From contig NZ_CP015449.1 in NCBI RefSeq assembly GCF_003096075.1, forward strand, positions 1,605,001 through 1,669,000: 64,000 nucleotides of DNA, written 5' to 3'. The DNA is from Dietzia lutea (GTDB lineage Bacteria > Actinomycetota > Actinomycetes > Mycobacteriales > Mycobacteriaceae). The position numbers were made by a program, and so were the translations under genes. Positions within the stretch are counted from its first letter, which is position 1, and every line of letters starts with the position of its first letter. The notes under the pieces are model-generated. The model ran no database searches. It was not told the origin of the DNA and worked only from the letters and a program-made list of their open reading frames with translations. Positions 41,107 to 50,494 of this stretch are shown here, piece by piece.

Positions 41107-41733
41107 TCAGACCGTGTCCACGGCCCCGCGCGTCGCCGGGAGGACGCCGTACAGGACCCGCCGGACGTGCACCTCGAGTTCCCTGCGCCCCTCGCTGGCG
41201 GAAGAGCGCTCGACGCCGCACCGCACGATGGTCATGTAGAGGACGTCGAACACGGTCTGGGCGGCGCCGACCATGTCCGCGGGTTGCACGGTGCCGCCCG
41301 CGTACCCCGCGAGCACGGCGGCGATGAGCTCGCGCAGCTCGCCGAGGATGCGTTGCGCTTCGGCCCGGTGGGGGCCGGCCTCTCCGAACAACGTCTCCCG
41401 GTGGTAGGCGGCGATGTTCTCGGGCTGCCTGTCGAGCGCCACCAGCAGGGGCTCGCACAGGACGACCAGGTCCTCGACCGGGTCCCCGGTCTCGGGAACG
41501 GACTCGACCATCGCGCGGAATTCCTCGTTGGCGACCATGCACAGGAGTTCGCCCTTGGACTGGGCGTAGCGGAAGAGCGTCCCCGTCCCGACCTCGGCGC
41601 GGTCGGCCACCTGCTGGGTCGTGACGGTCGAGTAGCCGTGCCGGGAGAAGAGTTCGAGGGCGGCGGCGTGGATGCGCCGCTGTTTGTCGGCCTTGTTGAG
41701 TTCGCGGCGGCCCGGCTCGCGGGTCTGGCTCAC
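41107..41733 (-). CDS. TetR-family transcriptional regulator
   Basis: The 208-aa protein has the TetR helix-turn-helix at residues about 15-60 (RRIHAAALELFSRHGYSTVTTQQVADRA cut here into its helices, then VGTGTLFRYAQSK). The C-terminal ligand domain is helical with MVGAAQTVFDVLY. GTG 41733 overlaps the stop of the DUF3817 gene (GTGA), so both are made from one message. Its ligand and targets are unknown; the nearest candidate target is its own operon. Confidence 0.88.
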   Translation of the reverse strand: MSQTREPGRRELNKADKQRRIHAAALELFSRHGYSTVTTQQVADRAEVGTGTLFRYAQSKGELLCMVANEEFRAMVESVPETGDPVEDLVVLCEPLLVALDRQPENIAAYHRETLFGEAGPHRAEAQRILGELRELIAAVLAGYAGGTVQPADMVGAAQTVFDVLYMTIVRCGVERSSASEGRRELEVHVRRVLYGVLPATRGAVDTV

Positions 41734-42230
41734 GAGAACCACTCGGTGGGCGGGCCGGCGGTGACCAGCAGCGAGAACACGATCGCCACCACGATCAGGG
41801 TGACGAGCAGTGCCACGACGGGGGAGCGCAGCGCGAACGAGAGGACGCGGTCCGCCGGGCCGCCGGGCCTCTCGCCGCCCGGACCGAGCCGCCACGGGCC
41901 CTCGAGGAGGCCACGGCGCTCGACCGACCGCTCGAACGGGACCGTCGCGTACGGGATCACCGCCGAGACCAGACCGAGGATTCCGGTGCCGGCGGACCAG
42001 CGCTTGTCCGTCCACACCGCCAGGGTCGCCACGACGTAGCACAGGAACACGAAGCCGTGGATGCCGCCGCCCACCGAGGTGGCCCAGTCCTGCCCGAAGC
42101 CGTATTTGCCGATCATCCCCAGTATCAGGAGAGTCCAGGTGACCACCTCCGCCAGAGCGAGTCGCTTGTAGAGAACGCGGGGGGTCACAGCAGGCCTCCA
42201 GTCATCGGGTGGTGGGGGTTCGTCGGACAT
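41730..42230 (-). CDS. DUF3817 integral membrane protein
   Basis: The 166-aa protein has four hydrophobic segments: near residues 28-45 (VVTWTLLILGMIG), 55-72 (GFVFLCYVVATLAVW), 85-97 and 140-160 (VVALLVTLIVVAIVFSLLV). The GGGIHGFVF and KRW motifs fit DUF3817 (YdzA-like), although the last helix is an extension beyond the core domain. No function is known. It is cotranscribed with the downstream TetR gene. Confidence 0.82.
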   Translation of the reverse strand: MSDEPPPPDDWRPAVTPRVLYKRLALAEVVTWTLLILGMIGKYGFGQDWATSVGGGIHGFVFLCYVVATLAVWTDKRWSAGTGILGLVSAVIPYATVPFERSVERRGLLEGPWRLGPGGERPGGPADRVLSFALRSPVVALLVTLIVVAIVFSLLVTAGPPTEWFS

Positions 42231-42275
42231 CGTACGGTCCCCGGCGCGGTGGGCGGCCCACCGGTCGGTGGCGAC

Positions 42276-44822
42276 TCACCCGTGGAGTGCGAGCGAGGCG
42301 AAGCGGACCTCGCCGGCCTCGTCACTGGCGGCGAGATCCACCACACCCTCGATCGCCCAGCCGTGATCGCCCTCGGGGTCGTCGAGCACCTGGCGCACCC
42401 GCCACGTCCCCGGCACCACCGTGGAACCCGACTCGCTCACGGTGAACAGCGCCGGGCCCCGCGCGGCGGGTCCGGTCCCGATCTCGTCGTACTCATCCCA
42501 GTAGGCGTCGATCTCCGAGTCCCAGTCGGGGTGCTCGGGCACGTCGGCGTCCAGCTCGGCGAGCCGTTCGATGTCGTCGCGGGCGAGCAGCTCGACGCGG
42601 CGGAACATCGCGTTGCGCACCATCACCCGGAACGCCCGCGAGTTCGCCGTGACCGGGCGGGCGGCGCCCGCGGTCTCGCCGAAGGCCAGCTCGGCGACCC
42701 GCTCGGAGGACACGTCGGGATCGGTGAGCAGTTCCCATTCGTCGAGCAGGCTCGAGTCGACCTGCCGGACCAGTTCGCCCAGCCACTCCACGAGGTCGTC
42801 GAATTCCTCGGACCGGCGGTCGGCGGGGACCGTCTGGCGCAGCGCGCGGTAGGCGTCGGTGAGGTAGCGCAGGACGGCGCCCTCGGACCGGCCGAGTCCG
42901 TACGCCGAGACCAGGTCGGAGAAGGTCATCCCGCGCTCGACCATCTCGCGGATCACCGACTTGGGGGACGGCTCGATCCCGGCCACCCACGGGTGCCCGG
43001 CCCGGTACGCGTCGTAGGCGTCGGCGAGGAGGTCGTCCAGCGGCTTGGGCCAGGAGATGTCCTCGACCAGCTCCATGCGCTCGGAGTACTCGACACCCTC
43101 GGCCTTGAGCGCGGCGATCGCCTCGCCGCGTGCCTCACGCTGCTGGGCGTAGAGGATCGGACGCGGGTCGTCGAGCACGGCCTCGATGACGGAGACCAGG
43201 TCCAGCTCGGGCGTCGGGGAGTCGGGGTCGAGGACCTCCATCGCCGCGATAGCGAACGGCGCCAGCGGTTGGTTGAGCGCGAAGTCCCGTTGGAGGTCGA
43301 CCGTCAGCCTCACGTGCCGCCCGTCGTCGTCCGGTTCGGCCAGGCGCTCGACGATCCCGGCGGCCTCCAGCCCTCGGAACAGCTCGATGGCGCGCAGGAC
43401 GTGGTGGCGCACCCGCGCGCGGGTCTCGTGGGAGGACAGCAACAGGTGCCGCATGTGGCCGTAACAGCTGCCCGGCCGGGAGATGATGTTGAGCAGCATC
43501 GAGTTGCTCACCTCGAAGCGGCTGGTCAACTGCTCGGGCCGGGCGCCGACGAGTTTGTCGAACGTGGACCGCGACCAGTTGACGAAGCCCTCCGGGGGCT
43601 TCTTCTTGGCGGCCTTGGCCTTCTTCTTGGGGTTCGCGGCGGCCTTCGCGGCGGCCTTGGCGTTCTCGATCTCGTGCTCGGGGGCGAGCACCACGACGAA
43701 TCCCTCGGTGTCGAAGCCGGCGCGTCCGGCCCGCCCGGCGATCTGGTGGAATTCGCGCGCCTTGAGCACGCGCTGTCGGCGGCCGTCGAATTTGGTCAGG
43801 CCGGTGAACAGGACGGTGCGGATGGGGACGTTGATGCCCACGCCGAGGGTGTCGGTCCCGCAGATGACGGTGAGCAGGCCGTCCTGCGCCAGCCGCTCGA
43901 CCAACCGCCGGTACTTGGGCAGCATCCCGGCGTGGTGGACGCCGATACCGTGAAGCAGGAGTTTGCGCAGTGTCCGGCCGAAGCTGGTGGTGAACCGGAA
44001 ACCACCGATCTCGTCCGAGATGGCGGCCTTGCGCTCCTTGTCGGCCACGGCGAGCGAGGTCAGCGCCTGGGCCTGCTCGAGTGCAGCAGCCTGGGTGAAG
44101 TGGACGATGTAGACGGGGGCCCTGCCGTCGCGAAGCAGCAGCTCGACCGACTCGTGAACGCCGGACAGGGCGTACTCGAACGAGAGCGGGACCGGGCGCT
44201 CGGTGCCGCCGATGTACACGCACTGCCGACCGGTGCGCCGGTGCAGGTCCTCCTGCAGCCAGTCCACGTCGCCGAGCGTGGCGGACATGAGCAGGAACTG
44301 GGTGTCGGGCAGTTCGATGAGCGGGACCTGCCACGCCCAGCCCCGGTCGGGCTCCGAGTAGTAGTGGAACTCGTCCATCACCACCTGGCCGATCTCGGCG
44401 CCCGCCCCCTCGCGCAGCGCGATGTTGGCGACGATCTCGGCGGTCGCGCAGACGATGGGTGCGTCGGCGTTGACGGCGGCGTCGCCGGTGAGCATGCCGA
44501 CGTTCTCGGCACCGAACACCTCGCACAGCGCGAAGAACTTCTCGCTGACGAGCGCCTTGATGGGCGCGGTGTAGTAACTGCGCTGACCGCGCGCCATCGC
44601 GGCGAAGTGGGCGCCGAGGGCGACCAGGGATTTGCCGGACCCGGTGGGGGTGGCGAGCACGACGTGGCTGCCGGCGGCCATCTCGAGGACGGCCTCCTCC
44701 TGGGCCGGGTACAGCGTCAGGCCCCGGTCCGCGGCCCAGGCCACGAACGCGTCGAACACCGCCTCCTCGTGGAGGTCGGCGGGGACGTCGTCGAGATCGG
44801 TGAGGAGTTGGGGCAGCTGCAC
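42276..44822 (-). CDS. DEAD/DEAH-box helicase of the DUF3516 type
   Basis: This 848-aa SF2 helicase resembles Ski2/Mtr4-like enzymes. Motif I is TPTGSGKS (58-65), motif II is DEFH (150-153), motif III LLMSATLG, and motif VI QIAGRAGRAGFD near residue 355. Residues 520-848 form the DUF3516 C-terminal domain. A Lys/Ala-rich stretch (about 383-410) interrupts the protein just after the core. Such helicases probably work on structured RNA or DNA; no substrate has been shown. The start is GTG 44822. The PAC2 gene ends 27 bases upstream on the same strand. Confidence 0.88.
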   Translation of the reverse strand: MQLPQLLTDLDDVPADLHEEAVFDAFVAWAADRGLTLYPAQEEAVLEMAAGSHVVLATPTGSGKSLVALGAHFAAMARGQRSYYTAPIKALVSEKFFALCEVFGAENVGMLTGDAAVNADAPIVCATAEIVANIALREGAGAEIGQVVMDEFHYYSEPDRGWAWQVPLIELPDTQFLLMSATLGDVDWLQEDLHRRTGRQCVYIGGTERPVPLSFEYALSGVHESVELLLRDGRAPVYIVHFTQAAALEQAQALTSLAVADKERKAAISDEIGGFRFTTSFGRTLRKLLLHGIGVHHAGMLPKYRRLVERLAQDGLLTVICGTDTLGVGINVPIRTVLFTGLTKFDGRRQRVLKAREFHQIAGRAGRAGFDTEGFVVVLAPEHEIENAKAAAKAAANPKKKAKAAKKKPPEGFVNWSRSTFDKLVGARPEQLTSRFEVSNSMLLNIISRPGSCYGHMRHLLLSSHETRARVRHHVLRAIELFRGLEAAGIVERLAEPDDDGRHVRLTVDLQRDFALNQPLAPFAIAAMEVLDPDSPTPELDLVSVIEAVLDDPRPILYAQQREARGEAIAALKAEGVEYSERMELVEDISWPKPLDDLLADAYDAYRAGHPWVAGIEPSPKSVIREMVERGMTFSDLVSAYGLGRSEGAVLRYLTDAYRALRQTVPADRRSEEFDDLVEWLGELVRQVDSSLLDEWELLTDPDVSSERVAELAFGETAGAARPVTANSRAFRVMVRNAMFRRVELLARDDIERLAELDADVPEHPDWDSEIDAYWDEYDEIGTGPAARGPALFTVSESGSTVVPGTWRVRQVLDDPEGDHGWAIEGVVDLAASDEAGEVRFASLALHG

Positions 44823-44849
44823 CCGGCCGAGCCTAGTCGCCGGCGGGCG

Positions 44850-45800
44850 TCACCCGTTGTGCTGCGGGTCGTCGCCCTGCCCGCCGTCGCCCGTCTGCTG
44901 GGCGAGGAACCGCTCGAACTCCGCACCGATCTCGTCGCCCGACGGCAGTGGCTTGCCGCCCGGGTTGAGGGAGTCGGAACCGAGTCGCGTCTCCATGAAC
45001 TCGTCGTACTGCTTCTCCATGAGCTCGACGGCGGTGAGGATCTCGGGGCTCTGCGCGATCTGCGCGTTGACCTGGTCGGTGAACTCTTCGGCGGCCTTCT
45101 CCAGTTCGGCGGTCGGCAGCTCGAGGTCCGCGATCCGCGCGATGCTGCCCACCAGGTGGAGCACCGCCGCCGGGTAGGCGGTCTGCGACAGGTACTGCGG
45201 CACGTGCACGGTGAAGCCCGCGGAGGGGATCCCGTGTTCGGCCATCCGCAGCTCGAGCAGGGAGGTCACGTTGCCGGGCACCGAGAACTCGCCGGGCCAG
45301 GCGGAGAACCCCTTGATGAGGTCCACGTCGCTGGCGTGGGCGCTCGAGTTGGTGGGCCGGGTGTGGGGGACGCCGAGGGGCATCGCTCCCAGTCCGATCG
45401 ACATCCGGACCCCGAAGGACCCGGCGAGGTCGATCACGGACTCGGTGAAGCCGTCCCACTTGAGATCCGGCTCGAGTCCGGACAGGAGCAGGAAGGACGT
45501 CCCGTCGGAGGCCTTGACCGCGTGCATCTGGATGGTCGGCTCGTTGTAGTCCGCGAAGCGGTCGAACGAGTACTTGAGATGCGGGCGGCGCGAGCGGTAG
45601 TCCACGAGCTCGTCGACGTCGAACTCGACGATCAGCTGGGAGTCCAGGCTCTCGCGGAGATGCTCGGACACGCCCTGGATCGCCTGTCCGGCATCGGAGA
45701 AGCCCTCCAGTCCGTGCACGAGGACCGGCCCGCGGCCGTCCTCGGAACGCAGGTCGGGAACGGGTTCGATCAGTCGGTACAGATCGCTGTGCCTGGCCAT
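44850..45800 (-). CDS. PAC2 family protein (Rv2714-like)
   Basis: The 316-aa protein matches the PAC2 family, named after the proteasome assembly chaperone fold. Key patches are VLVHGLEGFSDAGQAI near residue 25, VDELVDYRSRRPHL and the central GLGAMPLGVPHTRPT. The actinobacterial members are not proved to assemble proteasomes. ATG 45800 has AGGAG six bases upstream; the much longer open frame extends over the divergent spacer and was rejected. It is divergent from the DUF4192 gene. Confidence 0.88.
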   Translation of the reverse strand: MARHSDLYRLIEPVPDLRSEDGRGPVLVHGLEGFSDAGQAIQGVSEHLRESLDSQLIVEFDVDELVDYRSRRPHLKYSFDRFADYNEPTIQMHAVKASDGTSFLLLSGLEPDLKWDGFTESVIDLAGSFGVRMSIGLGAMPLGVPHTRPTNSSAHASDVDLIKGFSAWPGEFSVPGNVTSLLELRMAEHGIPSAGFTVHVPQYLSQTAYPAAVLHLVGSIARIADLELPTAELEKAAEEFTDQVNAQIAQSPEILTAVELMEKQYDEFMETRLGSDSLNPGGKPLPSGDEIGAEFERFLAQQTGDGGQGDDPQHNG

Positions 45801-46077
45801 GTCGACTCCTCTCGTCACCACACCCCGTCCGTCGGTGGCGGGGCTCGCCCGGTCGTCCATCCGGGACGGGGGGTTCACCACTGTCACAACGTCACCACGC
45901 TCGAGATGATTCCCGCCCGATCCCCACAGGCCCCGGCTCCCTCCACAGGCGGCCGTCGGTCCGGCCTTCCGGGGCGGGGGACGGCCGCCGGGGTGGCCGA
46001 TGGTGGGTCCGGTGCACGGCACCCGCGGACCGCGTCGCGACGGGGCGTGGACGCGCGAGACGAACGGGTGGCGAACG

Positions 46078-47316
46078 ATGACGACGGGCGAGCTGAAGGA
46101 CGAGGGCGGCACGGACGGGCGGGCGACGGTGGTGATCACCTCGCCGGAGGAGCTGATCGCCTCGATACCTGCGATGCTCGGCTTCCCGCCGGGGCCGGGG
46201 TCGGTGGTGATCCTGTGCGGTCGCACCGCGGACGGTGGACAGGGGCCGGTGGTGCGGATGGACGTCGACGGCCTGCTGGACGACGGCCGTGGGTTCCCCG
46301 GGGACGACGACCTCCTCGACGAGCCCGACGGCCTCGACGACCTCGACGATCTGTTCGACGACGACCCGCTGGACGACCTCACCGGCGACGCGTGCGGATC
46401 CGGAGTCGTCGCGATCGGTCGTGCCCGTCCGGCGATCGACCCCGATCCGGCGCGGGGGCTGGCGCGGTTCTGCGCGCGGGAGGGCATCGACTCGGTGCAC
46501 CTGGTGGTGGTCCACGAGGACTGCGCGGACGGGTATCTGGCGGGGCTGCGGGCGGAGGACGCCGCGTCGGCGTTCGAGTACTGGCTGGGCGAGGCGGGCA
46601 CGGGGGTGGAGGCGGCCTACGGGGTCGGTGGGTTCGCCGAGGGGGCGCCGTGGGTGGATCTGTTCGGGATGGCCCGGGGCGTGCAGATCGATCCGGACAC
46701 GACGCAGATCGCCGCGGTGCACGCGTACGACGGCCGCGTCCGGGCCGGCTCGAGGGAGGAGATCGACCGCCTGTATCTCGTCCGTGACCCCGACGCGTGC
46801 GACGAGGGCCACCCGGGTGACGGCGACGTGGGCGGTGCGGGAGAGGCGGATGCGCACGGCCGGGGCGGCGCGCCCGCACGGGGACGCGACCAACGCGCGG
46901 AGCGGGCGCGCGCGGTCGCGGAGGCGGTGGAGCGCCATGACGACGCCGCGCGTCGGCTCGGGGTGGGGGAGGAGGTCGACGACGACGAGCTGGCCGACAT
47001 CGGGCGGGACCTGCTGGTGATCGCGGTCCGTGACGAGATCTACCGGCGTCTCGCGATGCGGGGGCTGGGCGATCGCGACGGTCGGCGGCTGGTGTGGTGG
47101 GCGGTCGCGCGTCGTCGGCCGGCGCGCGAACGCTCGGTGGCGTTGCTGCTGTTGGGTGCGGCGTCGTACTTCGCGGGCAGCGGGGTGCACGCGTGGTCGG
47201 CGTTGTCGGCCGCCGTCGACGCCGATCCGGGGAACAACCTGGCCCGGCTACTGCTGCAGGGACTGCACCACGGGATGTCGCCGGAGCGGCTCAGGAGGGT
47301 GGCGGCGACCGCCTGA
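46078..47316 (+). CDS. DUF4192 domain-containing protein
   Basis: The 412-aa protein opens with the DUF4192 signature (VITSPEELIASIPAMLGFPP, SVVILCG) and ends with a TPR-like pair of helices (LAMRGLGDRDGRR, AAVDADPGNNLARLLL). Between, an Asp-rich tract (residues 62-104, with DDLDDLFDDDPLDDL) and an Arg/Ala-rich section near 265-300 are unusual insertions. The function of the family is unknown. The spacer of 277 bases to the PAC2 gene (45801-46077) holds an 8-bp inverted repeat, CCCCGTCC/GGACGGGG at 45823-45871, and nothing else clear. Confidence 0.85.
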   Translation: MTTGELKDEGGTDGRATVVITSPEELIASIPAMLGFPPGPGSVVILCGRTADGGQGPVVRMDVDGLLDDGRGFPGDDDLLDEPDGLDDLDDLFDDDPLDDLTGDACGSGVVAIGRARPAIDPDPARGLARFCAREGIDSVHLVVVHEDCADGYLAGLRAEDAASAFEYWLGEAGTGVEAAYGVGGFAEGAPWVDLFGMARGVQIDPDTTQIAAVHAYDGRVRAGSREEIDRLYLVRDPDACDEGHPGDGDVGGAGEADAHGRGGAPARGRDQRAERARAVAEAVERHDDAARRLGVGEEVDDDELADIGRDLLVIAVRDEIYRRLAMRGLGDRDGRRLVWWAVARRRPARERSVALLLLGAASYFAGSGVHAWSALSAAVDADPGNNLARLLLQGLHHGMSPERLRRVAATA

Positions 47317-47324
47317 GCCGCCCG

Positions 47325-48305
47325 TCAGCGGGGGGCCGAGTGGGCCCGGTCGCCGAGCGCTCCGGTGAACGCCCAGGCGTCCTCGACCACCGTGCGCAGG
47401 TCCGTCCGGGTGGGATTCCAACCGAGCTCGGCGATCGCCCGGGTGCTCGAGGCCACGAGGACCGCGGGGTCACCGGCGCGCCTGGGGGAGACGACATCCG
47501 GGATCGGGTGCCCGGTGACCTCGCGGCACACGTCGATCACCTCGCGGACGGAGAAGCCCTCGCCGCTGCCGAGATTGAGCACACGGTGGACCCCCGGCGC
47601 GTTGGACTGCAGGGCCAGCAGGTGGGCGTCCGCGAGATCCGCGACGTGGATGTAGTCGCGGATGCAGGTGCCGTCGGGGGTGGGCCAGTCGTCGCCGAAG
47701 ACCTTGATGTGGTCCCGGTGGCCCAGTGCGACCTGGAGCACCAGCGGGATGAGGTGGGTCTCCACGACCCGGTTCTCACCCGCGCCGTGGTAGGCGCCGG
47801 CGACGTTGAAGTAGCGCAGGCTGGTCGCGGCGAGTCCGTGTGCGACCGCGTACGAGGTGATGGCGTGGTCGATCGCCAGCTTGGTGGCCCCGTAGGTGTT
47901 GGTCGGCCGGGTGGGCATGTCCTCGGTGATGGGCACCTGCTCGGGCTCGCCGTAGGTGGCCGCGGTCGAGGAGAACACGAGGTTCCCGACCCCGGCCGCT
48001 CGCATGCCGTCCAGCAGGGCCAGGGACGTGACCACGTTGCCCTGCCAGTACTCCTCGGGCTTCTCGACGGACTCGCCGACCAGCGAGCGCGCGGCGAAGT
48101 GCAGCACGCCGTCGAAGGACGAGTCGAGGACCTCGGCTGCGCGCGCGGCGACGTCGCCCTCGAGGAAGGTCGCCCCCTCGGGGACGCCGTCCCGGTTGCC
48201 GGTGGACAGGTCGTCGAGGATCACCACCTCGTGCCCGCGCTCGATCAGGACGGTGGCGCACACGCCACCGACGTACCCGGCCCCGCCGGTGACCAGGAGC
48301 TTCAC
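47325..48305 (-). CDS. galE: UDP-glucose 4-epimerase
   Basis: GalE interconverts UDP-glucose and UDP-galactose, needed for the galactan of the arabinogalactan cell wall. The 326-aa extended SDR protein has the NAD loop GGAGYVGG (7-14), the catalytic SST (112-114), and YxxxK with Tyr138 and Lys142 (TYGATK). GTG 48305 overlaps the ideR stop (GTGA), so the gene is translated with the iron regulator; the dtxR-galE order is also found in Corynebacterium. Confidence 0.95.
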   Translation of the reverse strand: MKLLVTGGAGYVGGVCATVLIERGHEVVILDDLSTGNRDGVPEGATFLEGDVAARAAEVLDSSFDGVLHFAARSLVGESVEKPEEYWQGNVVTSLALLDGMRAAGVGNLVFSSTAATYGEPEQVPITEDMPTRPTNTYGATKLAIDHAITSYAVAHGLAATSLRYFNVAGAYHGAGENRVVETHLIPLVLQVALGHRDHIKVFGDDWPTPDGTCIRDYIHVADLADAHLLALQSNAPGVHRVLNLGSGEGFSVREVIDVCREVTGHPIPDVVSPRRAGDPAVLVASSTRAIAELGWNPTRTDLRTVVEDAWAFTGALGDRAHSAPR

Positions 48306-48991
48306 GACAGGATCTCGACCTGGATGGCGTGGGCGTGGTCGCCGTCGAGCTCGACCGTGCGGCCGTCCCCGGAGTCGAGTTCGACGAGGTGACCGCGACG
48401 GGTCGCGGTGACCGTCTTGAGCGGTTCCACGCCGGCCGCGCGGAACTCCGAGATCAGGTCCGTGTCGATCTGCACGTTCTCGCCGATCGCCCGGATGCGC
48501 ACGGTGTGCGGTGTGTCGGTGGGCAGCGCGGAGAGCCGGATGTGGTCGCCGTGGTCGAGAGCCGACTCGGCGTAGCCGATGCGGTCCAGCCCCGGGATCG
48601 GATTGCCGTAGGGCGACGTCCGGGGGTCGTCGAGCACCTCGATGAGGCGCCGTTCGACGTCGTCGCTCATGACGTGCTCCCACCGGCACGCCTCGGCGTG
48701 GACCTTCTCGAGCTCGAGCCCGATCACGTCCACCAGGAGCCGCTCGGCCAGGCGGTGCTTGCGCATCACGTCCACCGCGAGCTCACGCCCGGTGGCGGTG
48801 AGCTGGAGGTGCCGGTCGGGTGCGACGAGCACCAGCCCGTCGCGCTCCATCCGGGCCACCGTCTGGCTCACGGTCGGCCCGCTCTGCTCGAGGCGCTCCG
48901 CGATCCGCGCCCGCAGCGGGATCACGCCCTCCTCCTCGAGCTCGTAGATGGTGCGGAGGTACATCTCGGTGGTGTCCACCAGGTCCTTCAC
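48302..48991 (-). CDS. ideR: Iron-dependent repressor IdeR/DtxR
   Basis: IdeR represses iron uptake and siderophore genes when Fe(II) is bound. The 229-aa protein keeps the M. tuberculosis numbering: Met10, Cys102, Glu105 and His106 form the primary metal site, and His79, Glu83 and His98 the second. The winged helix covers about 1-70 ([16 protein letters not shown]) and an SH3-like domain follows after 150. GTG 48991 has GGAGG eight bases upstream; the GTG at 49006 was rejected because it overlaps that site. A TAGTCT -10-like box lies at 49069-49064. Confidence 0.97.
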   Translation of the reverse strand: MKDLVDTTEMYLRTIYELEEEGVIPLRARIAERLEQSGPTVSQTVARMERDGLVLVAPDRHLQLTATGRELAVDVMRKHRLAERLLVDVIGLELEKVHAEACRWEHVMSDDVERRLIEVLDDPRTSPYGNPIPGLDRIGYAESALDHGDHIRLSALPTDTPHTVRIRAIGENVQIDTDLISEFRAAGVEPLKTVTATRRGHLVELDSGDGRTVELDGDHAHAIQVEILS

Positions 48992-49215
48992 GCTGCAGTC
49001 CTCCACGTCCGGATTCGTATCGACCTCCCGGTGGGTGACGACACCGACCGGGTTCTCACACCGAGACTACCGCCGGGCCACCGACCGGGGTGGGGAGCCG
49101 ACGTTCATCGGCCGCCCCCGTCGTCGCCGCGTAGATTCGTGAGGTGATGTACCCCACGGATCTGGCGGGGTGCGCGGGGCCGGGAGAGACCCGGTCCGAC
49201 AGGAGGGCGGTGGCC

Positions 49216-50448
49216 ATGGCCGGGATCGCGGACGGCGTCGAGGCGAAGGTGGTGTGGAGCCCGTCGCTGCTCGAGTACCGACACTCCGCCGATCACCCCA
49301 TGAGTCCGAAGCGCCTCGATCTGACCATGTCGCTGGCCACCGAACTCGGCGTGCTGCAGGGGGTGGAGCTGATCGATCCCGGGACGGCCCGGGACGACGA
49401 ACTGCTGCGGGTGCACACCTCGCGCTACATCGACGCCGTGAAGGCGGCCGGTGACCTGCCGCCGGGGGAGCACGTGGGGATGAGCCACGGGCTGGGTACG
49501 GCCGACAACCCGACGTTCCCGGCGATGCATGAGGCGAGCGCGGCGGTCGCCGGTGGCACTCTCGCGGCCGCCCGCGCGGTGACCGGCGGCGCCGCGACGC
49601 GCGCTGTCTCCGTCGCGGGCGGCATGCATCACGCGATGCCCGCGGCCGCCGCCGGATTCTGCGTGTACAACGACGCCGCCGTGGCGATCAGCTGGCTGCT
49701 GGACAACGGGTTCGACCGCATCGCCTACGTCGACATCGACGTCCACCACGGCGACGGCGTCCAGACCGCCTTCTACGAGGACCCCCGCGTGCTCACGGTC
49801 TCACTGCACCAGCACCCCGCGACCCTGTGGCCGTCGACGGGCTGGGCGTCCGAGGCCGGCGTGGGCCGCGCGGAGGGCACCTCCGTCAACCTGGCGTTCC
49901 TGCCCGCGGTCACCGACGACCTCTGGCTCCGCGGCTTCCACGCCGTGGTCCCGGGCGTTCTGCGCGCGTTCGAGCCGCAGATCATCGTCCTGCAGGCGGG
50001 GTGCGACTCGCACCGCGAGGACCCCCTCGCCGATCTGTCGTTGACCGTCGACGGTCACCGCCGGTCCTATCTCGACGTCATCGCCCTGGCCGACGAACTG
50101 TGCGAGGGACGCCTCATCGCGGTCGGCGGCGGTGGCTACGAGCTGGTGCGGGTGGTCCCGCGCTCGTGGACCCACCTCATCGCGGCGGTCCTCGGGGTGC
50201 CGGTCGACCCGGGCACGGCGATCCCGGAGGGGTGGCGGTCCGCGGCCGGCCGGCTCACCGTCCCCGATCGGGTCCCGAGGGTGATGGGCGACGGCGAGGA
50301 GCCGGCCTTCACGCGCTGGGAGCCGGCGGGCGCCGACCGCGGGGTCGAGATGGACCGCTCGCTGGCCCGGCTGGACCAGTCGATCCTCGACACCCGTCGC
50401 ACGGTCTACCCCCTGCTGGGGCTCGATCCCGACGACCCCCGGGACTGA
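49216..50448 (+). CDS. acuC: AcuC-like class II histone deacetylase-fold protein
   Basis: The 410-aa enzyme has the zinc-dependent deacetylase fold. Visible elements are RHSADHPMSPKRL near the start, GGMHHAMPAAAAGF with the active-site His pair, DIDVHHGDG with the Asp/His zinc ligands and LQAGCDSHREDPL with the third Asp. In Bacillus AcuC deacetylates and reactivates acetyl-CoA synthetase. ATG 49216 has AGGAGG upstream; GTG 49144 lies six bases after a TAGATT box and would add 24 unusual residues as a leaderless start. The Pat-like acetyltransferase follows after 46 bases. Confidence 0.9.
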   Translation: MAGIADGVEAKVVWSPSLLEYRHSADHPMSPKRLDLTMSLATELGVLQGVELIDPGTARDDELLRVHTSRYIDAVKAAGDLPPGEHVGMSHGLGTADNPTFPAMHEASAAVAGGTLAAARAVTGGAATRAVSVAGGMHHAMPAAAAGFCVYNDAAVAISWLLDNGFDRIAYVDIDVHHGDGVQTAFYEDPRVLTVSLHQHPATLWPSTGWASEAGVGRAEGTSVNLAFLPAVTDDLWLRGFHAVVPGVLRAFEPQIIVLQAGCDSHREDPLADLSLTVDGHRRSYLDVIALADELCEGRLIAVGGGGYELVRVVPRSWTHLIAAVLGVPVDPGTAIPEGWRSAAGRLTVPDRVPRVMGDGEEPAFTRWEPAGADRGVEMDRSLARLDQSILDTRRTVYPLLGLDPDDPRD

Positions 50449-50494
50449 CCGCCCCTCGAGCCCCGTCCGGCACGACCTCTCATTGGAGGACCCC

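Noticed and set aside
46000-46077. N-terminal extension of the DUF4192 protein
   Set aside because: The frame is open upstream, but ATG 46078 directly precedes the domain and the extension has no family match.
42057-46787. A 1576-codon plus-strand open frame
   Set aside because: It is antisense to the DUF3516 helicase and the PAC2 gene, which have clear motifs. High-GC third positions keep the opposite frame open. The translation is low complexity and has no family signature.
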